64,000 bases of DNA from Luteibacter rhizovicinus (GCF_004342265.1 NZ_SMCS01000002.1:496001-560000); one strand, 5' to 3'. Shown: positions 9,270 to 24,110, numbered from the stretch's first letter. The notes: generated from the letters alone by a model not told the origin. Translations and numbers: made by a program.

Positions 9270-11366
9270 ATGCTCACCGATGACACCAAGACCGCGATCC
9301 GCGCCTCGTATGCGCGGCTGAAAGACGGCCTGACGGGTTTCCGTGGGCGCGCGTCTCAGCTGCGCATGATCGCGGAAGTCGCCAAAGCGCTTTCCGAAAC
9401 CACCGGCGCCGCCGTGATCGAGGCCCCCACGGGCACCGGCAAGTCCATGGCGTACCTGATCGCGGGACTGGAAGTCGCGCGCGCGCAGAAGAAAAAGCTG
9501 CTCATCGCCACCGCCACCGTCGCGCTGCAGGAGCAGCTGGTGCAGCGCGACATTCCCCAGTACCTGACGCTTTGCGGCGTCGAAGCTAAGGTCGCCCTGG
9601 CCAAGGGCCGCCAACGGTACCTGTGCCCGCGCAATCTGCGCATGGCGCGTGCCGAACCGGCGGCGCAGACCGGGTTTTCCTTCGACGCGGATCTCGCGAT
9701 CTGGGCAAAGCCCCCCGCGGCGCGCGACACCCAGGCCATCGAGAAGCTCAGCGAAGCCTTCGAATCCCGAGCCTGGAACGGCGATATCGATACCAGTCCC
9801 GAGCCGTTGTCGGACCTGGTCCGCGGCATGGTCACCACCAGTGCCGGCGGCTGCACCGGCCGGAAGTGCGGCTCGTTCGCGGTCTGCCCCTTCTTCGTGG
9901 CGCGCCGCGCCATCGGCGAGGCGGAAATCGTGGTCGCCAATCAGGATCTGGTGCTGGCCGATCTCACGATGCCGCGCGACGAAGACACCTTCGGCGGAGT
10001 GATCCTGCCCAAACCGGAAGAAACGCTCTACATCTTCGACGAGGCGCATCACGTTCCGGCGAAAGCCATCGATCGCGGAGCGGCCGACGTGCACCTCGCC
10101 ACGGCGGTACGCCGCATCGGCCGCCTGCAGAATCAGGTGCACGGGGCGTATTCGCTCACCGACAAGGAAAACATCGGCAATCTCTCGCTGGAAGCCGGCG
10201 ACGAGAAACTGCTTGAGCTTTCCGGTGCGCTCGAGGAAATCGAGCGCGACATACGCATGAGCTGGACGCCCTCGGGAAACGAACTGGAACCCGTCTTTCG
10301 CGCATCGCTCGGTCAGCTTCCCGACAACTGGAAGATGCTCGCGCAGGGCCTGCACCTGCTGACCCGCGACATTCAGCGCTGGCTGCGTACGGTGCGTCGC
10401 ACCGTCGTGGAAATGGAAGCCGGCGGACCGACGCAGGAAGCGCTGTCGCGCGAACTCGGCGTCGCGCTGGAACGTCTCGAACGTCAGGTGCGCACGTGGT
10501 ACGCATGGTCGACCGACGACCGCGAGAACGGACCGCCGCTCGCACGCTGGGTCACGTTGACGCCCGATCAGCAACTGGTCTGCCATGCATCGGCCGTGTC
10601 CGCCGGCGGCCTGCTGCGCAACGTCCTCTGGGACAACGCGGCGGCTGTCGTCATGACCTCGGCGACATTGAGCGCAGGCGGCAACTTCCGTGGCTTCGCC
10701 GACGCCGTCGGCCTGCCCAACGATGCCGTGACGCTTAGCCTGCCGTCGCCTTTCGACCTGGAAAAACAGGCCACGCTCGAAGTGCCGGCGATGCGTACGC
10801 TGCCCGACGACCGCGAAGGCCATGCGCGCGAAGTCGCCGAATGGCTGGCGGCGAATCTGGATTGGGAAGCCGGTAACCTCGTGCTGTTTACCTCGCGCGC
10901 GAAACTCGATCGCGTCTTGCAAGTGCTGCCTATCGAACACGTGCGGAAGGTACGCGCGCAAGGTTCGTTGTCAAAAGCCCAGTTGATCGCGGAGCATCGC
11001 GAAGACGTCGACGCGGGCAAGGGCAGCACGCTGTTCGGACTGGCATCGTTCGGCGAAGGCCTGGATCTGCCGGGCAAACTCTGCGAAACCGTGGTCGTCA
11101 CGCAGCTACCCTTCGCGGTACCCACCGATCCTGTCGGCGCAACGTACGCCGAGTGGCTTGAATCGCGTGGCCGTAATCCATTCATCGAGGTCAGCGTGCC
11201 CGACGCGACACGTCTCCTTACGCAGTATTGCGGCCGTCTCATCCGTACGGAAACGGATACGGGCCGGATCGTCCTTCTGGATCGTCGCGTGATCGTCAAG
11301 CGTTATGGCGCCGGCATGCTGCGCGCGCTGCCGCCTTTCGCACGCGATATCGAGCGTGCCGCATGA
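9270..11366 (+). CDS. dinG: ATP-dependent DNA helicase DinG
   Basis: 698 residues, normal for DinG. It is an XPD-like superfamily 2 5'-3' helicase. Walker A is EAPTGTGKS near residue 54; the iron-sulfur cluster cysteines are one in YLCPRN and three in GGCTGRKCGSFAVCPFF; the DEAH box is FDEAHHVPAKA; helicase motif VI is QYCGRLIRTETDTGR. DinG unwinds R-loops and DNA structures and helps forks through transcribed genes. It heads a coupled set: its stop overlaps the start of the HutD-like gene by 4 bases. Confidence 0.95.
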   Translation: MLTDDTKTAIRASYARLKDGLTGFRGRASQLRMIAEVAKALSETTGAAVIEAPTGTGKSMAYLIAGLEVARAQKKKLLIATATVALQEQLVQRDIPQYLTLCGVEAKVALAKGRQRYLCPRNLRMARAEPAAQTGFSFDADLAIWAKPPAARDTQAIEKLSEAFESRAWNGDIDTSPEPLSDLVRGMVTTSAGGCTGRKCGSFAVCPFFVARRAIGEAEIVVANQDLVLADLTMPRDEDTFGGVILPKPEETLYIFDEAHHVPAKAIDRGAADVHLATAVRRIGRLQNQVHGAYSLTDKENIGNLSLEAGDEKLLELSGALEEIERDIRMSWTPSGNELEPVFRASLGQLPDNWKMLAQGLHLLTRDIQRWLRTVRRTVVEMEAGGPTQEALSRELGVALERLERQVRTWYAWSTDDRENGPPLARWVTLTPDQQLVCHASAVSAGGLLRNVLWDNAAAVVMTSATLSAGGNFRGFADAVGLPNDAVTLSLPSPFDLEKQATLEVPAMRTLPDDREGHAREVAEWLAANLDWEAGNLVLFTSRAKLDRVLQVLPIEHVRKVRAQGSLSKAQLIAEHREDVDAGKGSTLFGLASFGEGLDLPGKLCETVVVTQLPFAVPTDPVGATYAEWLESRGRNPFIEVSVPDATRLLTQYCGRLIRTETDTGRIVLLDRRVIVKRYGAGMLRALPPFARDIERAA

Positions 11367-11917
11367 CGACGATCCGCGCCACCGATCTTATTGCCGTGCC
11401 ATGGAAGAACGGCATGGGCGTGACGCGTGTCGTCGCCACCGAGCCGGCCGATGCCGGTATGGACGATTTTCTCTGGCGCGCCAGTGTGGCCGACGTCGAC
11501 ACCGCTTCGCCGTTCTCGGCCTTTCCCGGCGTCGACCGCACGATCGTGCTGCTTGAAGGTGCCGGCTTCGTCATGACGTTGAACGGCGAACGCACACACG
11601 CACTTACCACGCCATGCGATCCGTTCGCGTTCGAGGGGGAAGCCACGGTCGATATCGAACTGGCCGGCGATGCCACGCGCGATTTCAATCTGATGGTCCG
11701 ACGCGGTCTGGCCAGCGGCAAAGTGGACGTGCTGCGTGCGTCGGCACGGCTCGGCGACGATGTCGCGCTCGTCTATCTGGCTGGCGGCGGCGCATCGATC
11801 GCAGGCACGACGTTGGCTGTGGGCGATGCGTATCGCCCGGATAGTGGCGATTGTCTCGAACTGAACGAGCACGCCGTCGCACTGGTCGTGCGTATCGATG
11901 CAGGTCGTGTCGAATGA
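11363..11917 (+). CDS. HutD/Ves family protein
   Basis: 184 residues, cupin-like. Conserved family features are VPWKNGMGVTRVVA near the start, FLWRASVADVDTASPFSAFPGVDRTIVLLEG, and FNLMVRRG near residue 110. HutD is often found with histidine utilisation genes and is proposed to limit formimino-glutamate levels; Ves is a cold-related relative. No hut genes lie here. The gene is wedged between dinG and ychJ with ATGA overlaps on both sides, so it is cotranscribed and translationally coupled with them. Confidence 0.85.
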   Translation: MTTIRATDLIAVPWKNGMGVTRVVATEPADAGMDDFLWRASVADVDTASPFSAFPGVDRTIVLLEGAGFVMTLNGERTHALTTPCDPFAFEGEATVDIELAGDATRDFNLMVRRGLASGKVDVLRASARLGDDVALVYLAGGGASIAGTTLAVGDAYRPDSGDCLELNEHAVALVVRIDAGRVE

Positions 11918-12324
11918 CTGCGGACAACCACGGAAAAACCTGCGTATGCGGCTCGGGCAAAACATATGGCGCATGCTGTGCGCTTTATCATGAAGGCGCC
12001 GCGGCACCTACGGCCGAAGCGTTGATGCGTTCGCGTTATAGCGCATACGTCTTCGCGCTCGAGGACTATCTGCGAGCGACATGGCATCCGGACACACGTC
12101 CCGCATCGCTGAATCTCGCCGCGCAGTCGCCGAGGCCCACGTGGTTGGGTCTCGACGTCAAGCGTCACGAGATATCCGGCGCGGACACCGCCGTCGTCGA
12201 GTTCGTCGCGCGCTTCCGCCACGGGGGCGGTCGCGCGGAACGACTCCACGAAACCAGCCGCTTCGTCCGCGAAGACGGACGCTGGTTTTACGTCGACGGC
12301 GATATTCAGAACGACCGTCTGTAG
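11914..12324 (+). CDS. ychJ: YchJ family SEC-C motif protein (UPF0225)
   Basis: 136 residues. The N-terminal zinc-binding SEC-C-like motif is CVCGSGKTYGACC, followed by ALMRSRYSAYVF and the NTF2-like domain ending FVREDGRWFYVDGD. YchJ proteins are small zinc proteins of unknown role. Its start overlaps the hutD-like stop by 4 bases. The stop codon TAG (12322-12324) is embedded in a GTAGGAGC palindrome. Confidence 0.9.
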   Translation: MTADNHGKTCVCGSGKTYGACCALYHEGAAAPTAEALMRSRYSAYVFALEDYLRATWHPDTRPASLNLAAQSPRPTWLGLDVKRHEISGADTAVVEFVARFRHGGGRAERLHETSRFVREDGRWFYVDGDIQNDRL

Positions 12325-12347
12325 GAGCACTTTTTAGTGCTCCTACA
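12320..12347. repeat. Perfect 12-bp palindrome of the GTAGGAGC type
   Basis: TGTAGGAGCACT and its inverse AGTGCTCCTACA are separated by TTTT. The run of A that follows is on the wrong side for an intrinsic terminator in either direction. It looks like a collapsed pair of the repeat ends seen at 21.2, 24.0 and 40.6 kb, and it supplies the ychJ stop. Confidence 0.65.
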
Positions 12348-12361
12348 AAAAAACAGCGGGA

Positions 12362-13156
12362 TCAGACGATCGAACGGACCACGCCACCGTCGACGCGAAC
12401 CGCGGCGCCCGTCGTCGCGGACGCCTGCTCCGACGCAAGATAGACGGACAGGCTGGCGACCTCATCCACCGTCGCGAGACGCTTGATCAGCGACGTCGGA
12501 CGATGATCGGCAATAAAGTCCTTCTCGACCTGTTCCAGCGATATACCCTTCTCGGCGGCGATCTTGCCGAAGAACTCACCGACACCTTCGGATAGGGTCG
12601 GGCCCGGAAGAATCGCATTGACCGTAACGCCGGTGCCGGCAAGCGTTTCCGCCAGGCCACGCGATACGCCGAGCTGCGCCGTCTTGGTCACGCCGTAATG
12701 CACCATCTCGGCCGGAATCTGCACGCCCGACTCGCTGGAAATGAACTGGATACGTCCCCAGCCACGCTTCGCCATGCCCTGCGCATAGTGCCGCGACAGA
12801 CGAACGCCCGAGAGTACGTTGACGTCGAAGAAGCGCTGCCATTCGTCGTCGTCGATATCGAAGAAGCCCTTAGGCTCGAAGATGCCAAGGTTGTTGACGA
12901 GGATGTCGGTATCGGCGACCTGGGCGATGAGCTTTTCAGCACCTTCACGCGTACCGAGGTCGCCAGCCACCCCCGTCAGTTTCGCGCCGGGAACCTGCGC
13001 AGCGATGGTAGCGATCGCCTCGTCCACACGAGCCTGTGTACGACCGGTCACGACGACATGCGCGCCCGCGGCCGCAAGGCCGGTGGCGATGGCCAGGCCG
13101 ATACCGGCCGTGGAACCGGTAACGACAGCGTGGCGGGAGCTGAGATCGATATTCAT
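12362..13156 (-). CDS. SDR family oxidoreductase (distal copy of tandem pair)
   Basis: 264 residues. Classical short-chain dehydrogenase: cofactor loop TGSTAGIG near residue 13, NNLG near residue 87, catalytic Ser in FISSESG and YxxxK as YGVTK. It probably oxidises or reduces an alcohol/carbonyl with NAD(P). It is a close paralogue of the gene just upstream (13265-14059), with the same length and matching motifs. Start chosen at MNIDLSSRHAVVTG, where family similarity begins; an upstream in-frame ATG adds an unlikely 17 residues. Substrate unknown. Confidence 0.9.
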   Translation of the reverse strand: MNIDLSSRHAVVTGSTAGIGLAIATGLAAAGAHVVVTGRTQARVDEAIATIAAQVPGAKLTGVAGDLGTREGAEKLIAQVADTDILVNNLGIFEPKGFFDIDDDEWQRFFDVNVLSGVRLSRHYAQGMAKRGWGRIQFISSESGVQIPAEMVHYGVTKTAQLGVSRGLAETLAGTGVTVNAILPGPTLSEGVGEFFGKIAAEKGISLEQVEKDFIADHRPTSLIKRLATVDEVASLSVYLASEQASATTGAAVRVDGGVVRSIV

Positions 13157-13169
13157 TAGTAGTTTCGCA

Positions 13170-13248
13170 GGGATAGAAGGTGTCAGCCGATAGAATCGGG
13201 CCGACACCTCACCGAATCAATCGCGCCCGCTGCAAAAGACTCTATCCC
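13170..13248. promoter_or_regulatory. Nested inverted repeats between the two SDR genes
   Basis: GGGATAGA (13170-13177) pairs with TCTATCCC (13241-13248), and inside them AGGTGTC (13178-13184) pairs with GACACCT (13203-13209). They lie in the 108-bp gap upstream of the distal SDR gene. They may be operators or a transcript hairpin; no regulator gene is adjacent. Confidence 0.4.
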
Positions 13249-13264
13249 AGCCGGCAAGGAACGG

Positions 13265-14059
13265 TCAGACCAGATGGCGCACGATGCCACCGTCCACACG
13301 GAATGCGGAGCCATTGATCGCCGATGCCGCATCGGAAGCGAGGTAGATAGCCATGCTTGCCACCTCATCGACCGAAGCCAGTCGTCCCAGCAGTGAGGTG
13401 GGTCTGTTCCGTGCGATGAAATCGCGTTCGACCTCCTCAGGCCTTTCGTCGCCACGCACGGCCATGCCAGCGAACATATCGGCCATGCCTTCGGTAAGGG
13501 TCGGCCCCGGAAGAATCGTGTTCACCGTGACGCCGGTTCGCGACAGCGTCTCCGCCAGACCGCGGGCAAGCGCCAGTTGGGCCGCCTTCGTCGCGCCGTA
13601 ATGGACCATCTCCGGTGGAACCTGCACAGCGGAAATACTGGAAACGAAGACAACGCGCCCCCAACCGCGCGATGCCATCCGCGGCGCGTAGTGCCGCGAA
13701 AGTCGCGCACCGCTCAGCACATTTACCTCGAACAGGCGCTGCCAGTCTTCATCGTCGATCTCGAACAGCGGCTTCCGCTCGAAGATGCCGAGGTTGTTCA
13801 CGAGGATGTCGGCTTCCGGTTCGTAGGCAACGAGCTCCTCGACCCCTTCGGTCGTACCCAGGTCGCCGGCGAAACCGCTCAGCAGGGCGTCCGGCGTCTC
13901 GCTCCGGATCGTTGTCATCGCGTCGTCGATGCGTTTGGCGCAACGTCCATTCAGGACAACACGCATGCCCTGTCTGGCGAGTCCGCGCGCAATGGCGAGG
14001 CCGATGCCTCCCGTGGAACCGGTGACGATGGCGCGGCGGATGGTGGGGGTAGTACTCAT
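13265..14059 (-). CDS. SDR family oxidoreductase (proximal copy of tandem pair)
   Basis: 264 residues. Cofactor loop TGSTGGIG, NNLG, active-site VSSISAVQ and catalytic YGATK are all present, so the enzyme should be active with NAD(P)H. The paralogue downstream (12362-13156) shares the layout throughout, including the C-terminal GxAxRVDGGIVR ending, pointing to tandem duplication and divergence. Both genes are on the minus strand and may share a transcript. Substrate unknown; annotated relatives include 3-oxoacyl-ACP reductase-like proteins. Confidence 0.9.
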   Translation of the reverse strand: MSTTPTIRRAIVTGSTGGIGLAIARGLARQGMRVVLNGRCAKRIDDAMTTIRSETPDALLSGFAGDLGTTEGVEELVAYEPEADILVNNLGIFERKPLFEIDDEDWQRLFEVNVLSGARLSRHYAPRMASRGWGRVVFVSSISAVQVPPEMVHYGATKAAQLALARGLAETLSRTGVTVNTILPGPTLTEGMADMFAGMAVRGDERPEEVERDFIARNRPTSLLGRLASVDEVASMAIYLASDAASAINGSAFRVDGGIVRHLV

Positions 14060-14116
14060 GTCGGTCTCCCTGACCTTGTTGGCGATGTCTCGCCGTGAAA
14101 CCGAACCGTCAACGGT

Positions 14117-14890
14117 TCAGTGTGAAGCAGTATCCGTATCGATGCGTGTTTCGCCCAGCGGAACGCCATTGGGTCCGAAGCGACGTTCGACGATAGTAGC
14201 GCGGTTATCGTGGTCGATCATGATGATCGTGCTCGCGCGCGTGCCGTAGTTTTCGCCGACGATGAACGCGCTGGACAGAAAGCTTTCCCGTTCCACGCCG
14301 ATGCCGGTGTCCGGAAGGAGGTCGTCGGGCCAGCGTTCGCGATCGGACAGCATCGCGAACAACGCATCGGTGTCGTCATTCCCGCCATCGGCGATCCATG
14401 TCGTCAGACGCCGCTTGAGCGCCTGGGTCTTGGGCCAGGGTGCATTGAAGTCGGCGTTCGAAAGGCCATGAATGCCGGGCAGCACCGCCTGCCCGCGTGT
14501 GCCCGGATGATTGCCGAGATAGAACGCGCTACGTTCGTCGAACGTAAGGAAATTGAAGGGCCGATACCGATCCGCGGTCGCGCCCAGCTCATGCGCGTGG
14601 TCTTCGGCGGAAATCGATGCGTCGAGATAATCGGCCGCCAGCAGTCCGCGCGATGCGCCGCTATGGTCCGCGGATGGGTCGCGCACGTTGGTGATAACGC
14701 ACGCCCGGCCGTGCGGTGCGATGCCCATCCACGTGCCGCCAGCTTCCAGGTCGCGCCCCGCCATGATTCCGGGGGCTTCGTCCCATCGCGCCAGCGGCGC
14801 CGTCGGACGCACGTGGAATTCGTCGCGATTGCCGAGCAGCAGTAGCCGCCAGCGTGGATGCGCATGCCAGGCGAAGGCGATCAGGCACAT
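14117..14890 (-). CDS. NRDE family protein (TANGO2 homologue)
   Basis: 257 residues. It begins MCLIAFAW, with the Cys2 of the Ntn-hydrolase-like family, and carries the name-giving NRDE at residues 21-24. GGTWMGI and the NVRDP region are also conserved. TANGO2/HRG-9 relatives in animals have been linked to haem trafficking; the bacterial role is unknown. No signal peptide. It lies upstream of the SDR pair on the same strand with a 57-bp gap. Confidence 0.9.
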   Translation of the reverse strand: MCLIAFAWHAHPRWRLLLLGNRDEFHVRPTAPLARWDEAPGIMAGRDLEAGGTWMGIAPHGRACVITNVRDPSADHSGASRGLLAADYLDASISAEDHAHELGATADRYRPFNFLTFDERSAFYLGNHPGTRGQAVLPGIHGLSNADFNAPWPKTQALKRRLTTWIADGGNDDTDALFAMLSDRERWPDDLLPDTGIGVERESFLSSAFIVGENYGTRASTIIMIDHDNRATIVERRFGPNGVPLGETRIDTDTASH

Positions 14891-14968
14891 GGAGGGTGAC
14901 CACGGCTAAGCATGGGGGCATTGTCGGGGATGGAGCGGATTGAGGCTAGTGGTGCACCCTTGCTCGTC

Positions 14969-14988
14969 GTTCCTGCGCGGGCAGGAAC
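14969..14988. repeat. Short palindrome downstream of gltD
   Basis: GTTCCTGC-GCGG-GCAGGAAC is a perfect 8-bp stem with a tetraloop, followed on the plus strand by CCAGCG. It resembles intergenic palindromes common in GC-rich proteobacteria. It may stop gltBD transcripts, though a U-run is missing. Confidence 0.45.
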
Positions 14989-15032
14989 CCAGCGCGATGC
15001 GACCGGCTGTCTCGACCGCACTCGTTCGCGCT

Positions 15033-20917
<5,885 letters not shown>

Positions 20918-21180
20918 CCGCCTCCTCCTGGCATTAGGCTTTGCTGGGCGCCCGGAGCGCAACTTTCCTGCGCGGCGATAGTTCTGCCGCACACGAAGCA
21001 CGATCGGGCATGCGCCCCACTTTACGCACATTTGCCGCGACGCGTCAAAACGTCTGGACGTCTAAATGGGATGGCAACGGCCGCACAACGGAATTCTTAC
21101 AGCGCGAGCGCGCAGACCAGTCCCGACAAGCCCAGTCACGACGCCGGTCCACGGCGATACCAACGCCCTTCGCTCCCCTT
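20918..21180. other. Divergent intergenic region upstream of gltB
   Basis: The 464-bp gap between gltB and envC holds the ribosome site of gltB (20918-20930), then about 250 bp in which no gene is supported, and finally the palindromic element at 21181-21318. The gltB promoter must lie here, but no -10/-35 pair is convincing by eye. Confidence 0.5.
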
Positions 21181-21318
21181 GCAGGAGCCCGCTTGCGGGC
21201 GAAAGCCCACGGAGCGGGAGACGCGGGAGGCTTTCTCCGCGAGCCCGGACTCCCGGCTCACGGACGTCACCCACGGCATCTCCGCTCCGTGGGCTTTCGC
21301 CCGCAAGCGGGCTCCTAC
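21181..21318. repeat. ~138-bp palindromic element, copy A
   Basis: The left end starts GCAGGAGCCCGCTTGCGGGC and continues into GAAAGCCCACGGAGCG. The right end (21279-21318) is its near-perfect inverse, finishing GCGGGCTCCTAC. Each arm is about 40 bp. The interior differs from copies B and C but keeps the layout AGCCC...GGCT...CACGGC...CGCTCCGT. It sits 63 bp before envC. It fits a REP doublet (REPIN-like) element. Confidence 0.85.
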
Positions 21319-21381
21319 GAAAAACGCCGGGGCCAGCGGCCGGGTGCCCCGCGCCGCCCGGCGCTGGGTGATAATCCGGCC

Positions 21382-22548
21382 ATGCATCCACGCACCTGCC
21401 TCTTCACCCTCCTCCTCGCCGCCCCGGTCGCCCTTCACGTCCTCCCCGCCACGGCGCAGGAGGCCAAGGCCCGAACCGAACAGGCCGAGACGAAACAGAA
21501 GCTGGACGACGTCCGCAAGAATCTGGACTCCCTGACCCGCGAACAGCGGGAAACGGCTAACACCCGCGACAGCGCCAACGCCGAGCTGGCCCGTCAGGCC
21601 GAACAGGTGTCGACGGCCGCCCGCGCGGTACGCACCACGGACGCCGAGCTGGCATCCAAACGCCAGGACCTGGAACAGCTGGGGCAGCAGCGCGATGGCC
21701 TTCAGGCCGGTCTCGCGAAGCAGAAGGGAGCCCTGGACGACCTCCTTCGCGCCACCTATACGCTGGGCCGGGGTTCGGACCTGCAATTGCTGCTGGGCGA
21801 CGAGGATGTCGCCAAGATCTCCCGCGCCCTCGCCTACTCGCGCTACTTCCAGGAAAACCGGGTAGAACGCATCCGCTCCCTGCTGGCGGATCTTTCGAAG
21901 CTTCAGGAGGTCGAATCGGCGATCGTGGCCGAACAGGAAGCGCTGAAATCGACACTCGCCGAACGGGAAAAGCGTGCGCGCGACCTGGAAAGCCAGCGCG
22001 GCAAACAGCAGAAGGCCGTGGCCGAGGCGGATTCGAAGTACAAGGATCAGGCCCAGCGCATCGCCGCTCTGAAGCAAAACGAAGAGGCCATGAACTCGCT
22101 GGTCGCGAAGCTGCAGAAGATCATCGACGAGGCACCCAAGGCCACGGCACCCAGCGCGCCCAAGGGAGTGCCGGCGAACGCTCCGACAGCCAACCTCCGC
22201 GGCAACCTGCCGTGGCCCGCGTCCGGTCCGGTCCATGCATTCGGCGCAGGCGTACTGATCGGTGCGCCGCGCGGCGGCGAAGTGCATGCCGTGTCCCGCG
22301 GGCGCGTGGTTTTCGCCAACTTCCTGCGCGGGTACGGCATGATGCTGATCGTGAACCACGGCAATGGCTGGATGAGCCTGTACGGCAATAATGAAACGCT
22401 GCTGCACAACGTCGGCGACATGGTCGAGGCCGGCGAATCGGTTGGCACGGCCGCGCTGCCCGCTGGTGCCAACGGCGGCGTGTATTTCGAGCTGCGCCAG
22501 AACGGCAAGCCGGTCGATCCCAGAACGTGGCTCAGCCAGCACAAGTAA
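21382..22548 (+). CDS. envC: Murein hydrolase activator EnvC
   Basis: 388 residues. Signal peptide (residues 1-24, LLLAAPVALHVLPATAQ), then a long coiled coil (about 26-255), then a C-terminal M23/LytM domain. That domain lacks the zinc ligands of true peptidases (the HxxxD position reads GAGVLIGAP and the last ligand region is YFELRQNG), as in E. coli EnvC. It therefore activates amidases AmiA/AmiB at the septum rather than cutting peptidoglycan itself. It lies 54 bp before ctpA, an arrangement common in gammaproteobacteria. Confidence 0.92.
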   Translation: MHPRTCLFTLLLAAPVALHVLPATAQEAKARTEQAETKQKLDDVRKNLDSLTREQRETANTRDSANAELARQAEQVSTAARAVRTTDAELASKRQDLEQLGQQRDGLQAGLAKQKGALDDLLRATYTLGRGSDLQLLLGDEDVAKISRALAYSRYFQENRVERIRSLLADLSKLQEVESAIVAEQEALKSTLAEREKRARDLESQRGKQQKAVAEADSKYKDQAQRIAALKQNEEAMNSLVAKLQKIIDEAPKATAPSAPKGVPANAPTANLRGNLPWPASGPVHAFGAGVLIGAPRGGEVHAVSRGRVVFANFLRGYGMMLIVNHGNGWMSLYGNNETLLHNVGDMVEAGESVGTAALPAGANGGVYFELRQNGKPVDPRTWLSQHK

Positions 22549-22602
22549 CATCGATCACACGCGTCCCCCATCTACCCCCTGCAAGCAATACCGGAGACTG
22601 GC

Positions 22603-23961
22603 ATGCGTCATCACCCCCTGAGCACGGCACTTTGCGCGGCGTTCGCCATCGGCGTCGCAGCCATCGCCCTGCCCGCCCATGGCCAGGCCGTGAAACAACC
22701 CGATGCGCTCGCCGCTTCGTCGACGACCGCCGCCGCCATCGCCGCGAAGGCCGACGAACCGGTCAGTCTGGAAGACATTCGCAATTTCACGCGGGTGTAC
22801 CAGATCGTGCGCCAGGCCTACGTCGAAAAACTCGACAACAAGACCATCATGAAAGCCGCCATCAGCGGCATGCTGGCGGGCCTCGATCCGCATAGCCAGT
22901 ATCTGGACAAGGAAGGCCTCGACGAACTCAACGAGGACACCACGGGCCAGTACGGCGGTCTTGGCATTGAAGTACTCCAGGTCGACGGCCTGCTGAAGAT
23001 CGTCTCGCCGATCGACGACACGCCTGCGTCGCGAGCGGGCATCAAGCCCGGCGACACCATTCTCAAGATCGACGGCAAGCTGATCGACGCGCAGAACATC
23101 GACGAATCGTTCAAGAAGCTGCGTGGCGCTCCTGGCAGCAAGATCACGCTCACGATCCTTCACGAGAAGACCGACAAACCCGTCGACATGCCGCTGGTAC
23201 GCGAACGCATCGCCGTGACCAGCGTGAAAGTGCGCGAACTGGCGCCCGGCTTTGCTTACATCCGCCTCAGCCAGTTCCAGGAAGACACGTCCAGCGATCT
23301 GGAAAAGAAACTCAACGCGCTGATCGCGAAAAACGGACCGCAGAAGGGTGCGGTGCTGGATCTCCGCTCGAATCCCGGCGGCCTGCTCACGGCAGCGGTC
23401 GGCGTCAGCGACGCGTTCCTCGACTCTGGCAACATCGTCACCACCAAGGGCCGCCTCACCGACGCCAACCTGCGCTTCGATGCGCATCCCGGCGATCTGC
23501 TGCGCGGCGCACCGATGGTCATCCTGACCGACAACGGCACGGCATCCGCTGCCGAAATCGTCGCGGGCGCACTGAAGGACAATCGCCGCGCACTGACGAT
23601 GGGTCGTCGCACGTTCGGCAAGGGCGTCGTGCAAACGGTATTGCCACTGGATGCCGAACACGCCGTTAAAATCACCACGGCGCGTTACTACACGCCGAAC
23701 GGCACGTCGATCCAGGCCGAAGGCATCAAGCCGGACATCGCGCTCGCGGATCTCGCGGTCAACAAAGCCGACACGCCGCCGCAGCTGATCGGCTCGGAAG
23801 CCGACCTGCCGAATCATCTGGTCAACGAAAAAGCCGGTGCCGACGAGCAGTCCGCGAACGACGACGAGGGCAAGCTGGCGATCGAAGACTATGCGCTGTC
23901 GCAAGCGCTGAACGTACTGAAGGGCATGGCGCTGAATCGCCCGGCGCCCGCAACCAAGTAG
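22603..23961 (+). CDS. ctpA: Carboxy-terminal processing peptidase (S41 family)
   Basis: 452 residues. Signal peptide to about residue 28 (ALPAHGQA), PDZ domain around GGLGIEVLQVDGLLKIV, then the S41 core with the catalytic Ser in TDNGTASAAEIV and the catalytic Lys in RRTFGKGVVQTV. Secreted serine-lysine protease of the periplasm; in relatives it trims C-termini of peptidoglycan hydrolases and damaged proteins. Probably transcribed with envC. Confidence 0.95.
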   Translation: MRHHPLSTALCAAFAIGVAAIALPAHGQAVKQPDALAASSTTAAAIAAKADEPVSLEDIRNFTRVYQIVRQAYVEKLDNKTIMKAAISGMLAGLDPHSQYLDKEGLDELNEDTTGQYGGLGIEVLQVDGLLKIVSPIDDTPASRAGIKPGDTILKIDGKLIDAQNIDESFKKLRGAPGSKITLTILHEKTDKPVDMPLVRERIAVTSVKVRELAPGFAYIRLSQFQEDTSSDLEKKLNALIAKNGPQKGAVLDLRSNPGGLLTAAVGVSDAFLDSGNIVTTKGRLTDANLRFDAHPGDLLRGAPMVILTDNGTASAAEIVAGALKDNRRALTMGRRTFGKGVVQTVLPLDAEHAVKITTARYYTPNGTSIQAEGIKPDIALADLAVNKADTPPQLIGSEADLPNHLVNEKAGADEQSANDDEGKLAIEDYALSQALNVLKGMALNRPAPATK

Positions 23962-23973
23962 CGAACGCTGTTT

Positions 23974-24110
23974 GTAGGAGCGCTCTTGAGCGCGATAGCC
24001 GACGGGAGGTGGAAACGGATGCTCACATTCGCCAGCCCCGATCCACGGGCTGGCGTTGCAATGCACGGCGTTTTCGCTCCGTTGGCTTTCGCGCTCAAGA
24101 GCGCTCCTAC
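23974..24110. repeat. ~137-bp palindromic element, copy B
   Basis: Ends are GTAGGAGCGCTCTTGAGCGCGA (left) and its inverse finishing GAGCGCTCCTAC (right). The interior contains CGGATGCTCACATTCGC and GGCTGGCGTTGCAA, both of which recur, inverted, in copy C at 40594-40731. It fills the gap between the convergent ctpA and argO genes and could act as a two-way transcript end. Confidence 0.85.

Noticed and set aside
12320-12347. Palindrome after ychJ as an intrinsic terminator
   Set aside because: The stem is strong, but the A-run follows it on the plus strand, so there is no T-run after the stem in either direction; classed as a repeat instead.
22261-22500. Active M23 metallopeptidase in the envC product
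   Set aside because: The His/Asp zinc ligands are replaced, as in known EnvC; it should be an amidase activator.
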